Source: Larix sibirica (taxonomy: Eukaryota > Streptophyta > Pinopsida > Pinales > Pinaceae). Taken from it: 31,047 nucleotides of DNA. A program made the translations under genes and the position numbers. The stretch covers positions 1 to 31,047 of the forward strand of contig NWUY0304237454.1 in the NCBI GenBank assembly GCA_004151065.3. The letters run 5' to 3'. The notes beneath the pieces were generated by a model, which was given only the letters and a program-made list of their open reading frames with translations, was not told where the DNA came from and made no database searches. Position 1 is the first letter of the stretch. Every line of letters begins with the position of its first letter. Below are positions 19,203 through 28,529 of this stretch, piece by piece.

Positions 19203-21184
19203 CTTCGGAACCTTCCTTTCTCACAAGGCGGCTTAAGCTGTAATGGATGACACAACAAGAAACCGTCTTCGCTAGAGCTAAGGGAGAATTTGATTAGCAG
19301 AGTAGTAGCCTAAGTAATAGAGCCAATGGGAGAGAGCTTTAATTAGATATCCATATTTCTTATTTTCCTTTTTTGGATGGAATTGACATAGAAACCACCT
19401 GGCATTGACACTGGACATGGAGTAGTAGTACCAGCAGTGGATAACACTGACCTACCCGGGTCTCCTACCAGCCTTTTAGTATATTTATTTGATAAGAATA
19501 CTCACATATTTATGGACAAGGTAAATGTCTAAATGTGATATCTTCATATATTATTTATAGTAGATACTATTGGTCATAGTATGTAGAGTAGCTGTTACGC
19601 TCAGCTTCAACCTGTGAAATATACCACCACCAACTATGCTTCGCTTTGCTACGTTCAACCTATCAACAAACTAGGGGAATATGTCAATATTCCATTTATT
19701 CATTTTAAGGGAACTTACATCCCCTCCCTATTGGGTTGTCATCAAGCTATAGAGAACTACTCTTATGAATGAGATTCCCCTTGGTTGATGCCCCCATTGG
19801 ATCACAACAGGAGTAAACTCCCTTTTGTATTGGATATGCACCCTCAGACAATGTGGATGAGACACTGGCTAGGGCTAGTGGGTAATGTCAGAAATAAAAT
19901 AAAGTGTACATGGATAATATGCATTGTCCAACCCATAAGGTAAAGAAATTAGCTTTATTTTACAACCCCTTTTTCTCACCTTTCTCTCTCTATGTTGAAC
20001 AGAAATAAAGTGAGACTTCCCCTATTTGTTGTTTTTAGTGTACTTAAACAAAAAAACCACTGGCTGGTGGTGTGGAGGATTCTAAAAAAAAACCTCTTTA
20101 TACAATTACTGATTGATACAATGACTCTTATTGGTTGGCTAATATCCCATATGATAATAGGTTGTGGAGCCTTTAATAAAGAAAGGAGACCTTGTTTAAC
20201 TAGAATGGGATTCCATGGCTAGTAGTTGGACTAAAGCAAATGGATTATTACCAATGGATTATTACCAGTAGTACTGGCATGGAGTGTACAAATTATTGGT
20301 TAGATCTGACATTGACAAAGCCAGCGTTTCTTCTTGGCATTGAGTGAATTGAAACACCAAGTCTACTTGGGATGGATTACCAGCTGTGGTTGTAAAGCTA
20401 TAGAGAACTACTCCTCTTACGGGTCTCACGTTGTTGTTGAAGGAATAGGACTTTCATACCCATAATCTCATTAAAGAATAGACTCTAACCTTAGGACAGG
20501 AACTTACACTACTCCCTGTAGTTCCAGGGATGCATAATCTCATATATATATGGAAAAGTGAAACAAATAAAAGTAGGGTGGTTTTTATGTCCCAACCGAC
20601 TAAAACCATGTAAACTGGTTGTGGTAGTTATGGGGAATGGGAAGGTGTTCAACTTATGTTAAACCAAAAGAAGACATTGCACTTAGTTCCATGGGGTTAC
20701 TTAGAGTTCTATCCAATTGGAGACTGGACTGTAAGGTCTCTATTTAGTCCCATGCCTTAAGTGTCTTAGTCAATGGCAGCCTTACCTTCCAAGACTAACT
20801 ATCTTACTTTGTCCAAGCATTAAGCTGCATGGAAGACTGCCCTGCTGTAGTGAAAAAAAGTTAATATAACTACTATATGTTAGTTAAAATTAGTTAGAGT
20901 TGGAACGAACTTACGGGACTCAAGTTGAATGGAAGATTGAAACTCATAAGGTTGATAAAGAAAGGTTTTAGGTGATGGAGTTGTTGTTCCTTGTAGGGTA
21001 ATGCAAAAATGGACAAAGTCAACGTCTCCATGCGAGCTTTTATATCAATGTTTTTCTCCAGAGAGAGAGCAAGCAGAAGCGAGTCGGCTTACAGGGACGA
21101 CGTACCGGTAGATATGCGATATCATTCCAACCACCCTCCTGGGCATGGGGAATTGCAAACAAGTTTTTCTATTTATAACTTTTA
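19203..21184. other. Intergenic stretch with many short degenerate repeats
   Basis: AAGCTATAGAGAACTACTC occurs at 19744-19762 and 20395-20413. ATGGATTATTACCA is repeated perfectly in tandem at 20240-20253 and 20254-20267. Words such as GACATTGACAAAGCCAGCGT and GGACAAAGTCAACGTCTCC (about 20309 and 21012) also resemble each other. The 76-codon frame at 19992-20222 has an ATG at 19994-19996 by eye and a hydrophobic centre, but no recognisable family. Confidence 0.5.
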
Positions 21185-21330
21185 GTAATAGAATAGGTTG
21201 TAGTAGGTCTGTTGCACACTATAGAGGCCTCTTGAATAGACCTGGGCAATCCGAGACAATCCGATAGAGGTCTTGCTACGATATAGATAGGCCTGGACAC
21301 TGTAGGCCTGCAACTTTAGGTCTGGGCATA
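21185..21330 (+). repeat. Degenerate AGGTCTG / AGGCCTG cluster
   Basis: TAGGTCTG, GAGGCCTC, AGACCTGGGCA, GAGGTCTTG, AGGCCTGGACACTGTAGGCC and TTTAGGTCTGGGCATAGACC follow each other within about 150 bases. Similar words (TTGTAGGTCTGGCTGCAATG) recur near 22183. It is a local degenerate repeat cluster of unknown role. Confidence 0.55.
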
Positions 21331-23254
21331 GACCTGGGAAACAGCAACCTGCCATTAGGGAAACTTCCGGAAAAAATGCCCTATTGCAGAAATAAAAAAA
21401 TTAAGTTATGTGCCCTGATGATGTGGAATTCCTCGAACCCATCAAAATGAGGAGCGGAGCGGGCAACACATAAAATGACAAAAGTTGGGAAATTTCCGTC
21501 TCCCATATGGATTCACCACAACGGGTTGTTTTTTAGGGAATGGTTCTAATTGTATATTGATTCTTTATTTCTTTTCAAATTTTGGAAAAGTTAGACAGCG
21601 TAGAGACGCAACATTTTATATTGGATTAGTCCCATTGGCGTATTACCCAGCCCCCCCAATATATAGGTCAATTTAATGAAATGCCATTTTAGTAAATAAG
21701 AAACTCCACTTTATGTTCCCCGATGATAATAATGCATCAGCTCCCCTAAAAATGCTATTTTATTTATAAAAAAAAGTAGAAGAAGTTGGCATATTGTCCG
21801 ACAAACACTGATTTGTGCCTGCCCCGACCAAACCTGAGGCCATGGATAACAGCTCAATGTCTGGTGGTGTAAGAAATAAAATACAGTACGGAACTTGCGG
21901 ATTAGAACTCCCATGAATATTAATACAAATAGTATTATTCCATCATATGCCCTAAGATTTATATAATGGAATAATTACATACGTAGAAGTTGGGAACTTT
22001 AGTTGGGTCTTTTTCCGCAGTGCTCCAAATAGAGTCACCATGGGATTTTAACTAAGAAAGGGAACTAAAGCAGGGCGAAAAGAAACACTGTATTACTTAC
22101 ACGGACAAGTTCAACGTAGATATGCAATATCATAGAATAGGGACTATGCCAAGGGACTATCCATAATGAGAAAAGATCTGACATTGTAGGTCTGGCTGCA
22201 ATGGCAAGGTCTCCACCAGGCTAGGGGGGTTCCTGCCGCTTATTCTTAATCTAGTAGGACACACGACCTAGATCGATTAAGGCCATAATATTTTATATTA
22301 TGGAGAACTTGGCACGAACACGTCCTTCCTGGGCACATGGGATCTAGATCAGGTAATGTAGAACAAAAAAAACTGGGCTTGGGCTATTGGGAAAGATCCT
22401 CGCCCTTCTTTGGTCGGGCTTTAGGTTTGTACCTTACCCCTCTTCCTCGTACCTTGGTCGAGCGGGTTCGTTACCTCACTTCCTTACTGACTGACTAACC
22501 TCTTAGTAGAAATGTAGTTTTTTTTTATTCTTGTTGTGCTCCCTTTTCTCTAGAACTCTTCTACTCTAATAAGGTTTACTCTATATAAGAAAGACTCTCT
22601 ATATAGGTCTCCATCCAGTTGTATCCCCTGAGCGAAAGCGAAAAACTAATTATAGCTCTATAAGTGTTTTATATGTTATTAGTGGAGATAACTAGATCTT
22701 GCTATTTGAATGAACTTATATTTCTCTCCCCAGTCTCCATTCTTGTCAAAGGAAATATATATATAAAGGTTTTCTAAGAGCGTCAGCGAAGAAGCTATAG
22801 ATAGAGGGGGGTTAGTATCCATTCTTTGAACAAGATAAAGCCAGCCAAAAGCTTTAGTCCCCAGCTATTAGCTCTAGTGTATCCGTAGGAGTATACCCCC
22901 ATTGGATTTGTTCCCTCTTAGTGCATAAGAAATGGTTCTATCTGGATTGAAATCCTAATAGTGATTCTATCTATCTAATTTATTTCCCGATTGGTTGGTG
23001 GAGAGATGTAATCCAACTCCCTAAAAACTATGTTCCATTTATAAAAAAACATCAATTTATGGGACTTATCTCCATAAACGTTTTAATGGCAAGAAGCCTT
23101 GTAAAAGGCCATTGTCATGCGCTGTATTGCCACGAAAACCCGAAGAAGGTACGTTAATTGGGGGTCCTTCTAGAGCTTTTTTCTATAAAGAACATAACCT
23201 TTTCCTGCCATGACTTATTCCGCAGACCTTACCGAAAGTATTTGCTTTGCCGTT
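21331..23254. other. Intergenic stretch, no recognisable gene
   Basis: No gene could be identified. It holds the hairpin at 22283-22303 and, near 22446, an inverted CCTCGTACCTTGGT word also seen at about 7761. The frames at 21485-21676 (+) and 21711-21914 (-) have no family features. Confidence 0.45.
22283..22303. repeat. Perfect hairpin, 9-bp stem
   Basis: CCATAATAT, then TTT, then ATATTATGG form a perfect nine-base stem with a three-base loop. There is no adjacent gene, so a transcript-end or processing role cannot be argued. Confidence 0.85.
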
Positions 23255-23326
23255 GATTCAGGTGATTCAGGCGACTTAGTTGATTCCGAAGTAGGTTCAG
23301 TAGAGGGGGAATGCGCAGATTGCTAA
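23255..23326 (+). repeat. Ala/Pro/Val/Asp-type repeat, short copy
   Basis: The plus strand reads AVDSGDSGDLVDSEVGSVEG then ECADC and a stop. The DNA TTCAGTAGAGGGGGAATGCG (from about 23298) is nearly the same as TTCAGTAGAGGGGAAATGCG at about 16603, which ties it to the family at 16170-16640. Confidence 0.6.
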
Positions 23327-23628
23327 TATACAGAATATATCTTGCACCTATTATCCATCCGGTTACCCATAAGCAAGGGCAGGTGCGGCATAAGTAAAGG
23401 CGGAGGTATCGGTTTACCCCAAAGAGGTAGAACGCTCAAAACAGTTATTCAAAAGTGGAAGACAAGTTTGTTGCCAAGGGTTGGGAGATGATAAATTGTT
23501 TACCTCACCCCGGATTATCAGAATGGGCCAGGAAGGCCCTGCAGCCCCCAGAATCTAAGCTGCTCCACTTGGCTGCGACGATCGGCCGTCCTAGTGCTAT
23601 GAGCGCAGCACGGTGGCCTTCCCCCAGC

Positions 23629-24069
23629 TCAGAAATGAATGCGAAGTGATTGAAGAGCCCACCTTGAATTAGCATCGTGAAACAAAAAACTAAGGACATA
23701 AGATTGTTTGTCAGATAGGGTAGGCGACGCAAGGAAATCGTTTCCGAGACCAGTTTCCCAGAACATGATTGGTTCATTTGTTCTTTTGAGTTTGGTAACC
23801 GTGTATTTCATATGCCTCTCCCGGTCGATCCTTATTTTATTGGGCCTTCCATTCCAAGGCAACCATAAGTGAGACCAGTTGGTTGCAAGGTAGCCTTGAA
23901 GCTTCTGCAACCAGTCCCTGCTTAACAGCAAATCATAAGTTTCAGGAATGTAAACAACAATGATGTAAATTATATGATGAACACACCGATTGGAAGCTAC
24001 TCTAATCAACACGTCCTTCAATTCAACCATAATTTGAACTTCAGACCTATATAATTGAATGATGTACAT
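23629..24069 (-). pseudogene. Ty3/gypsy retrotransposon pol fragment, protease region
   Basis: The 146-codon frame begins with ATG on the minus strand. From about residue 37 it contains IIYIIVVYIPETYDLLLSRD, then WLQKLQGYLATNWSHLWLPW, then RPNKIRIDRERHMKYTV and NEPIMFWETGLGN. That series (a VVDIPxTYxxLLxRxWL-like motif followed by a W/L-rich strand) is typical of the region after the aspartic protease active site in plant Ty3/gypsy polyproteins. The catalytic DTG/DSG motif itself is not visible upstream: a TAA lies a few codons before the first ATG. The last 40 or so residues do not match anything I know. The element is nuclear in origin, so its presence suggests transfer of nuclear DNA into this genome. 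The minus-strand frame at 23505-23777 is a shadow. Confidence 0.75.
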
Positions 24070-24857
24070 AGCTGATGGGGTTTTGCATTCAATTTATTAC
24101 AAGATCGTGATTGGGTTTTAATGTCGGAAGAATGTGCTGTGCCCCTAAAGCACAAGCGCAAAAATCGGGGCAGGCTTGGCCGGTAGTCGTCGGTTACTCA
24201 GCTGTGCAGCGTGCTGTATATTAGGCCCGGCTAACTGAAGTAGTAGGCGGTTTGAGGAGAGTGAAAGGGATAATAAAGTAAGTGAGCTATTGATAGCTAT
24301 GGAGCTACGCGTAGGCTCCTCAACCTAAACAAAGAAGTTTATGAAAGGAGGGGAGCCACCTTTCTGTTTAAGAGTAACAAGTTTGTTCAGGAAGTACTAT
24401 ACCCATACACGTAATTTAGGGACTCCCCTAATCACGGCCTTTTAGTTCTGCTTGGTTGAACCGGATCACTATCATCGACGGGTTAATAGAGTTTTCCCTT
24501 CGAAGGGAGTGCGGCCTTTCTATCATTGTTGTCCATGGTCTTCTCTTCTTATTTAAAAAAAAGGCAAGAAAGATCCATCTTAACAAATATAGCCGGGGAA
24601 ATTTAATCACCAGTGAACAGTCCACAGGCATTCAGTCTATCACCCAGATCTGCCCAACCAATGTGCTTTATGAATCTGGCAAGATTATAATACCCAAACA
24701 ATTTTAAGATCATGCCAAAGAAATAGGGCACATGATGGTCAAATTAAACAAATCATAAACAAGGTCACTTCAATTCACCCTATTGTCAACCCTATTAAAA
24801 ACTCAGCTCAATGCAATAATACTGCAACTCATTGGAACTCTGATAAATGATCAAACA
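24070..24857 (-). other. Region between protease fragment and LTR; no recognisable gag
   Basis: In minus-strand sense, 24600-24857 would be the leader of the element whose LTR lies at 24870-25235. No gag start or zinc knuckle is visible. The overlapping frames at 24428-24631 (-) and 24456-24707 (+) show no family features. Confidence 0.4.
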
Positions 24858-24869
24858 ACTCCGATACCA
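24858..24869 (-). other. Retrotransposon primer-binding site, initiator tRNA-Met type
   Basis: Directly after the LTR end the minus strand reads TGGTATCGGAGT. The usual plant site complementary to the 3' end of initiator tRNA-Met is TGGTATCAGAGC, so ten of twelve bases agree. Its position immediately next to the CA terminus supports the LTR call. Confidence 0.75.
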
Positions 24870-25235
24870 TGTAGGAATAGGTATAAAACAAAAAAAGTTA
24901 ACAAAAGAGATTGAAAGAGCAGTGGTGGTGTCTATTGACACCATTAGCACTTAAGCACAATGAGCATAGCTCCATAGAAAGAGATGTGATAGACCGATCT
25001 AAGAGATCATCTTTATACAGGTTTAGGTATACACCTTACACCCTCAATGTATGGGACGACATTCCATAACCATTATATATAATGTGTATCTATAAGATTA
25101 AAGTGGACAATGTAAACTCCATGCACCCAGTCGAATCCACTCCTTGATTAACTCCCTTAATAGTTGACTCCCTCTTCATGGTAGACTACATTTTTAGCCA
25201 AGGTGAGTTTACAACCAGGACCTATGGTTCCAACA
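24870..25235 (-). mobile_element. 5' LTR of a retrotransposon, about 366 bp
   Basis: On the minus strand the segment starts TGTTGGAACC at 25235 and ends CCTACA at 24870, giving the TG...CA ends expected of an LTR, and the primer-binding site follows at once. Inside are TATATATAATGG (about 25071-25082) and CTGTATAAAGATG (about 25010-25022), possible TATA boxes. The TGTTGGAA start is common in Copia LTRs, but without pol the superfamily is undecided. No second LTR and no matching target duplication were seen in the window, so only one end of the element is present. It is nuclear-type DNA. Confidence 0.7.
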
Positions 25236-25329
25236 ATGATCGCGTCTTTAAATGTACCCACATTGATTCTAAAATATATCCTCTGTTGATGCTCGTTAAA
25301 AGGCCTCTAGCTTTTAATGTTATCTAAAA

Positions 25330-25762
25330 CTAAAGGTCTAAATATAAGTTAAACATATAATTTTTAGTTATAAAATAAGCTAATCGGGCAAGACGGGAAG
25401 CAGCATTAGCTAATGCGTAAACTTCCACGTTATTTTTTAGAGGAATGGAATCAATGTTGAAAGCATTGAATAGATTAAATAAACTAAATATCTTTTCTTG
25501 ATAACCTTTCAAACAAAGTAAATTACAATGTATGAAATTATTTACTTACCTCACGATTTTTTCAGAATTACCAAAAACTTTAATTATTTTATTTTCATTT
25601 AATGGCCTTCTTTAGTCCTAAGACCAAGGCCTCATATTAAGTTGTGTTATTGGTGCAATCAAACTAAAGTCTGCAAGAAACTAGGGTGTGCTTACCATTT
25701 GGATCAATGAGTAAACGACCTACACCAGCACCTTCTTGAGACTTGAAAACAAAAAAAGCTAC
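25330..25762 (-). pseudogene. Ty3/gypsy retrotransposon RNase H fragment
   Basis: From 25762 downward the minus strand reads FKSQEGAGVGRLLIDPNGK, then FDCTNN, then YEALVLGLKKAIK, interrupted by two stops. After a frame change it continues KVFGNSEKIV, a stop, CLKGYQEKIFSLFNLF, then NAFNIDSIPLKNNVEVYALA and NAASRLARL. This is the usual order of the RNase H domain in plant Ty3/gypsy pol: GAGxG strand, CTNNxAEYEAL helix with the catalytic Glu, VxGDSxLI strand, then the AFNI and final segment. The Asp expected in GDSE is replaced by Asn (GNSE), and the first catalytic Asp is not visible. The domain degrades RNA in RNA-DNA hybrids during reverse transcription. It is broken here. It lies upstream, in minus-strand sense, of the LTR and of the protease fragment, so it cannot be part of one collinear element with them. 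Confidence 0.85.
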
Positions 25763-26874
25763 TTCCAAATGTTAGGTTACGTGGTGCCAGCTTGGCAACC
25801 GAATGAAGGGGAACAACCGGACCGTAAAAACCGGATCAGGATGCGGATCGGGATCGGGATGTGTCAGTTAAATGGCCTTAGCAAATGGAGGCTATACCTT
25901 ATTAGCCCTTTTCCTGGCAAATTATGAAATCCTGGCAAATTATGAAACAAGATATCTGGTCATAATGGAAATGGGCATAGCGAGGATCTTTTCCACGTTC
26001 ACGCTTCTCGTTCGTCGGACTGGGTTGTCTCGTCGTAGCTTTTTTCTTATAAGCTACGGATCTTGCTACTTTATCTCGGTAAAGGGGGAGTATGACTCGT
26101 ACAAGTCAGTGACGGAGCGTTCAGTGTGGTATAATTACTCGTAAAGGTTTAAGAGCTAGGTTTGGTTCGGGTAACCCAATTTCTTTATGGCACTTTCCTT
26201 TATATATATTAGGGCACTTACTTTCCTTATAAGATCTGGCCTTTTTGGATATACCTATAAATTTCTTTATTATCTATCTATATCCCTAGATAGTTTTCCC
26301 TTACCTTATAGCGATTTAGGATATATTATAGTATCCCGCGCAGTGATAATTGGTCCGTTTAAATTGGGGTGATGACCTCCCGTTAGGCCTTTCGGGCTTA
26401 TTTTACCCCTTCTTTATAATAACTCCCTTTCAATTACGTAAACAATATAACCTCCTCCGCGAGGACTTCTAGTTTCGTTCAAGACTGCCTTCTCCAATTG
26501 GTAAGCACTATCATTGCAGGGAGACTCTTTCAATTAGTTAAAAACTCTCATTTTTCCTCCTTCCTTTGAATTGGTAAGCGCTATCATTTCTTTCTTTATT
26601 TCTATTTTTCTTCTTTTCAATGAGGTAGGGGACAATCTGGTGAGCAATCAATCATGGGTTTGTCTTTATTTGGGTTTTGGAAAGCAATATCCTGTTTGAG
26701 ATCGAGAGCTTGCCCGCCTATATTTTATAAGTAAACCAGCAAGCAGCTAAGATAGCACTTGTGGAAGCATCCGTTACTACCATAGCTGGACAAAGCCGTC
26801 CATCTCAGCAGTGGTGGTCCCTAGTGCCTATTACCTATTATTATAAGTTTCAAGTTGTTATTAGTCTTATTTTA
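25763..26874. other. Intergenic stretch, no recognisable gene
   Basis: No gene was recognised. CGGATCAGGATGCGGATCGG and the next bases (about 25832-25862) form a short degenerate GGATCG(G/A) repeat, and GGCAAATTATGAAA(T/C) is repeated at about 25916 and 25934. AAACCAGCAAGCA at about 26733 is shared with 9443. The frames at 25872-26144 and 26187-26372 are uncharacterised. Confidence 0.45.
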
Positions 26875-27330
26875 GAGATCGAGGTGAAGATTATGCCGAT
26901 GAAGCAGTTGGTTAAGCCGTTGATGAAGCAGCATACCTTCCAGCTAGAGCATAGCCAGTTTCAGATCCTCCAGTCGATTCAGTAGTTTATTTCATCGATT
27001 CATAACCAAGTAGTTACCCTGTTGATTGAGATCAAGACATATTCCGGTGCAAAGGAAGGAGCGGAGCCTATTCCAGAACGAGCATCCCTAGATCCAGTTA
27101 CAGATAAGGGCCAAAACACATAAGAAGCTTATATAGTTTCACCTGAGTAAGCATCTGAGCTATAAGCACCACCTATACCACAAGTCGCTAAGATAGAAGC
27201 ATCATTAGCAGCAGTGAAGAAGGCAGATCCATTTACGGGCACTACAGCAGATCAATAGCCCCCAGCTTCCCTTCGCGCAGTTCTTTATCCCATGGATCCA
27301 GTTGAAGTTATGGTTCCGAAGCTATTTACA
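26875..27330 (+). repeat. Ala/Pro/Val/Asp-rich coding-like repeat, copy 2
   Basis: Starting near 26895 the plus strand reads ADEAVG, a stop, AVDEAAYLPARA, a stop, PVSDPPVDSVVYFIDS, then SYPVD. Further on, in a related frame, it reads APPIPQVAKIEASLAAVKKA, then DPFTGTTADQ and YPMDPVEVMVPK. The words resemble those at 16170-16640. Stops (TAA/TAG) break the frame repeatedly. The frame at 26761-26985 is an overlapping alternative reading and not a separate gene. Confidence 0.55.
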
Positions 27331-27681
27331 TACAGATAAAGATCCAAATCCAATGCCCTTGGTTCAAGTAGCAAAGAAACATCCATCCCCGCGTTGGAAT
27401 AGAGTTAATAAATTGGTTGGGGTACTTGATGACAGGTATTGACGAAGCAACTTTACTAGGGTAAACTCTAAATGTGCATGTAACTATCGTATTGTTATAA
27501 CCGCATCTCTCAACGTTATCAAACCTACGTGTATGCATTCTGATCTCTGCTCACACCTTGCTATCATACTTAGTACAAAAATTGAATATAAAAATAAGGC
27601 CAAGGTTCGTTACTTAACCAAGCAAGCTATCGGGATCCATATGTAAGTTCCAATTGAAGTTCAAGCAGATTCCGCAGCTTA
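27331..27681. other. Intergenic stretch, no recognisable gene
   Basis: No gene was recognised. GGTATTGACGAAGCAACTTT at about 27435 resembles CGTATTGACAATGCAATTAC at about 28349, another degenerate dispersed word. Confidence 0.4.
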
Positions 27682-27942
27682 CTAAACCTCAATCAGTGAA
27701 ACTACAGGCCCTGTCTTTGACTTAGCTTCTGTTTCTGTGGGATCAACTACTCGCTCATGGTCTTTTTCTGGATCAATGGATTCTGGTTCATGAGCAATTG
27801 GTTCTTTTACAGGTGCTTCAACCCGCTGAGCAATAGGAACTTCAATTGGATCAAGATCAACCGCCTTAGCTGATGGTGGTGAAGCTTGAACAAAAAGGGG
27901 CATGTTTATTCCCATTAATTGAACAAAGGGGAGCTGGGGCAT
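27682..27942 (-). CDS. 86-codon Pro/Glu/Ala-rich frame, probably repeat-derived
   Basis: This frame starts with ATG and is uninterrupted. Residues 1-20 are hydrophobic (MPQLPFVQLMGINMPLFVQA). The rest is acidic and proline-rich, with AKAVDLDPIEVPIAQRVEAP, VKEPIAHEPESIDPEKDHER and a final KTGPVVSLIEV. DPIEVPIA is close to DPVEVMVP of the plus-strand repeat at 27295-27330, so this may be an inverted and better-preserved member of the same family. The hydrophobic beginning could be chance. I know of no matching family. Confidence 0.3.
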   Translation of the reverse strand: MPQLPFVQLMGINMPLFVQASPPSAKAVDLDPIEVPIAQRVEAPVKEPIAHEPESIDPEKDHERVVDPTETEAKSKTGPVVSLIEV

Positions 27943-28529
27943 ACGCTATTGTTTCCGTTTCAGTGACTATGAACAGTTTTCTTTTTTCTTCTTTATTTTT
28001 GATTGATACTTGATGATTGATGCTGTTCAATTCGTACTTTTTGATTGTTTCTTTTTACAGTTCATTGTTTGATGTTTTAGTTCACTAAGTAGCGGAGACA
28101 GATCGAAAACCGCCAGTTCTAGTTCCAGGTAGGGTAGGAGCAGCAGCGAAGGCATATATAGTAGCAGCATTTAGAATAGCACCCGTTTGAGAGCTGGTTG
28201 GATGGTTGGTTTACCCCTAACAATAATTTTGCTCATCTTGTAACTAGAACGATTTTTGGTACTAACCAGGAGATGTTGGTCTTTGTCCCCGCTATTGTCC
28301 GAAAGAAGTTTATCCCTTATATGGTTTGTGAAGGCAGCTGGATGATACGTATTGACAATGCAATTACTTTACTACTAGTGCTGTGAATAAGCATAATGAA
28401 GCTGTATTGATCCAGGATTAGAACCTGTTTATTACTCATATTACCCGTACTTAGTATTAGTAAGATAAAAGCTCCTTATTCTACATGTATTACTATGATT
28501 ATAACATGCTTTATTTCCATAATAGCTCG
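27943..28529. other. Intergenic stretch upstream of the Helitron fragment
   Basis: TTGATTG and TTTTT-rich sequence fills 27960-28080. The 62-codon frame at 28198-28386 starts with TTG and has no recognisable domain. No Helitron 5' TC end could be identified here. Confidence 0.4.

Noticed and set aside
24870-25235. Solo LTR interpretation
   Set aside because: No five-base target duplication flanks the segment, and a primer-binding site follows it, which fits a 5' LTR better.
27682-27942. MPQL start as an atp8 (orfB) beginning
   Set aside because: Only the first four residues agree; the following sequence lacks the expected aromatic membrane segment.
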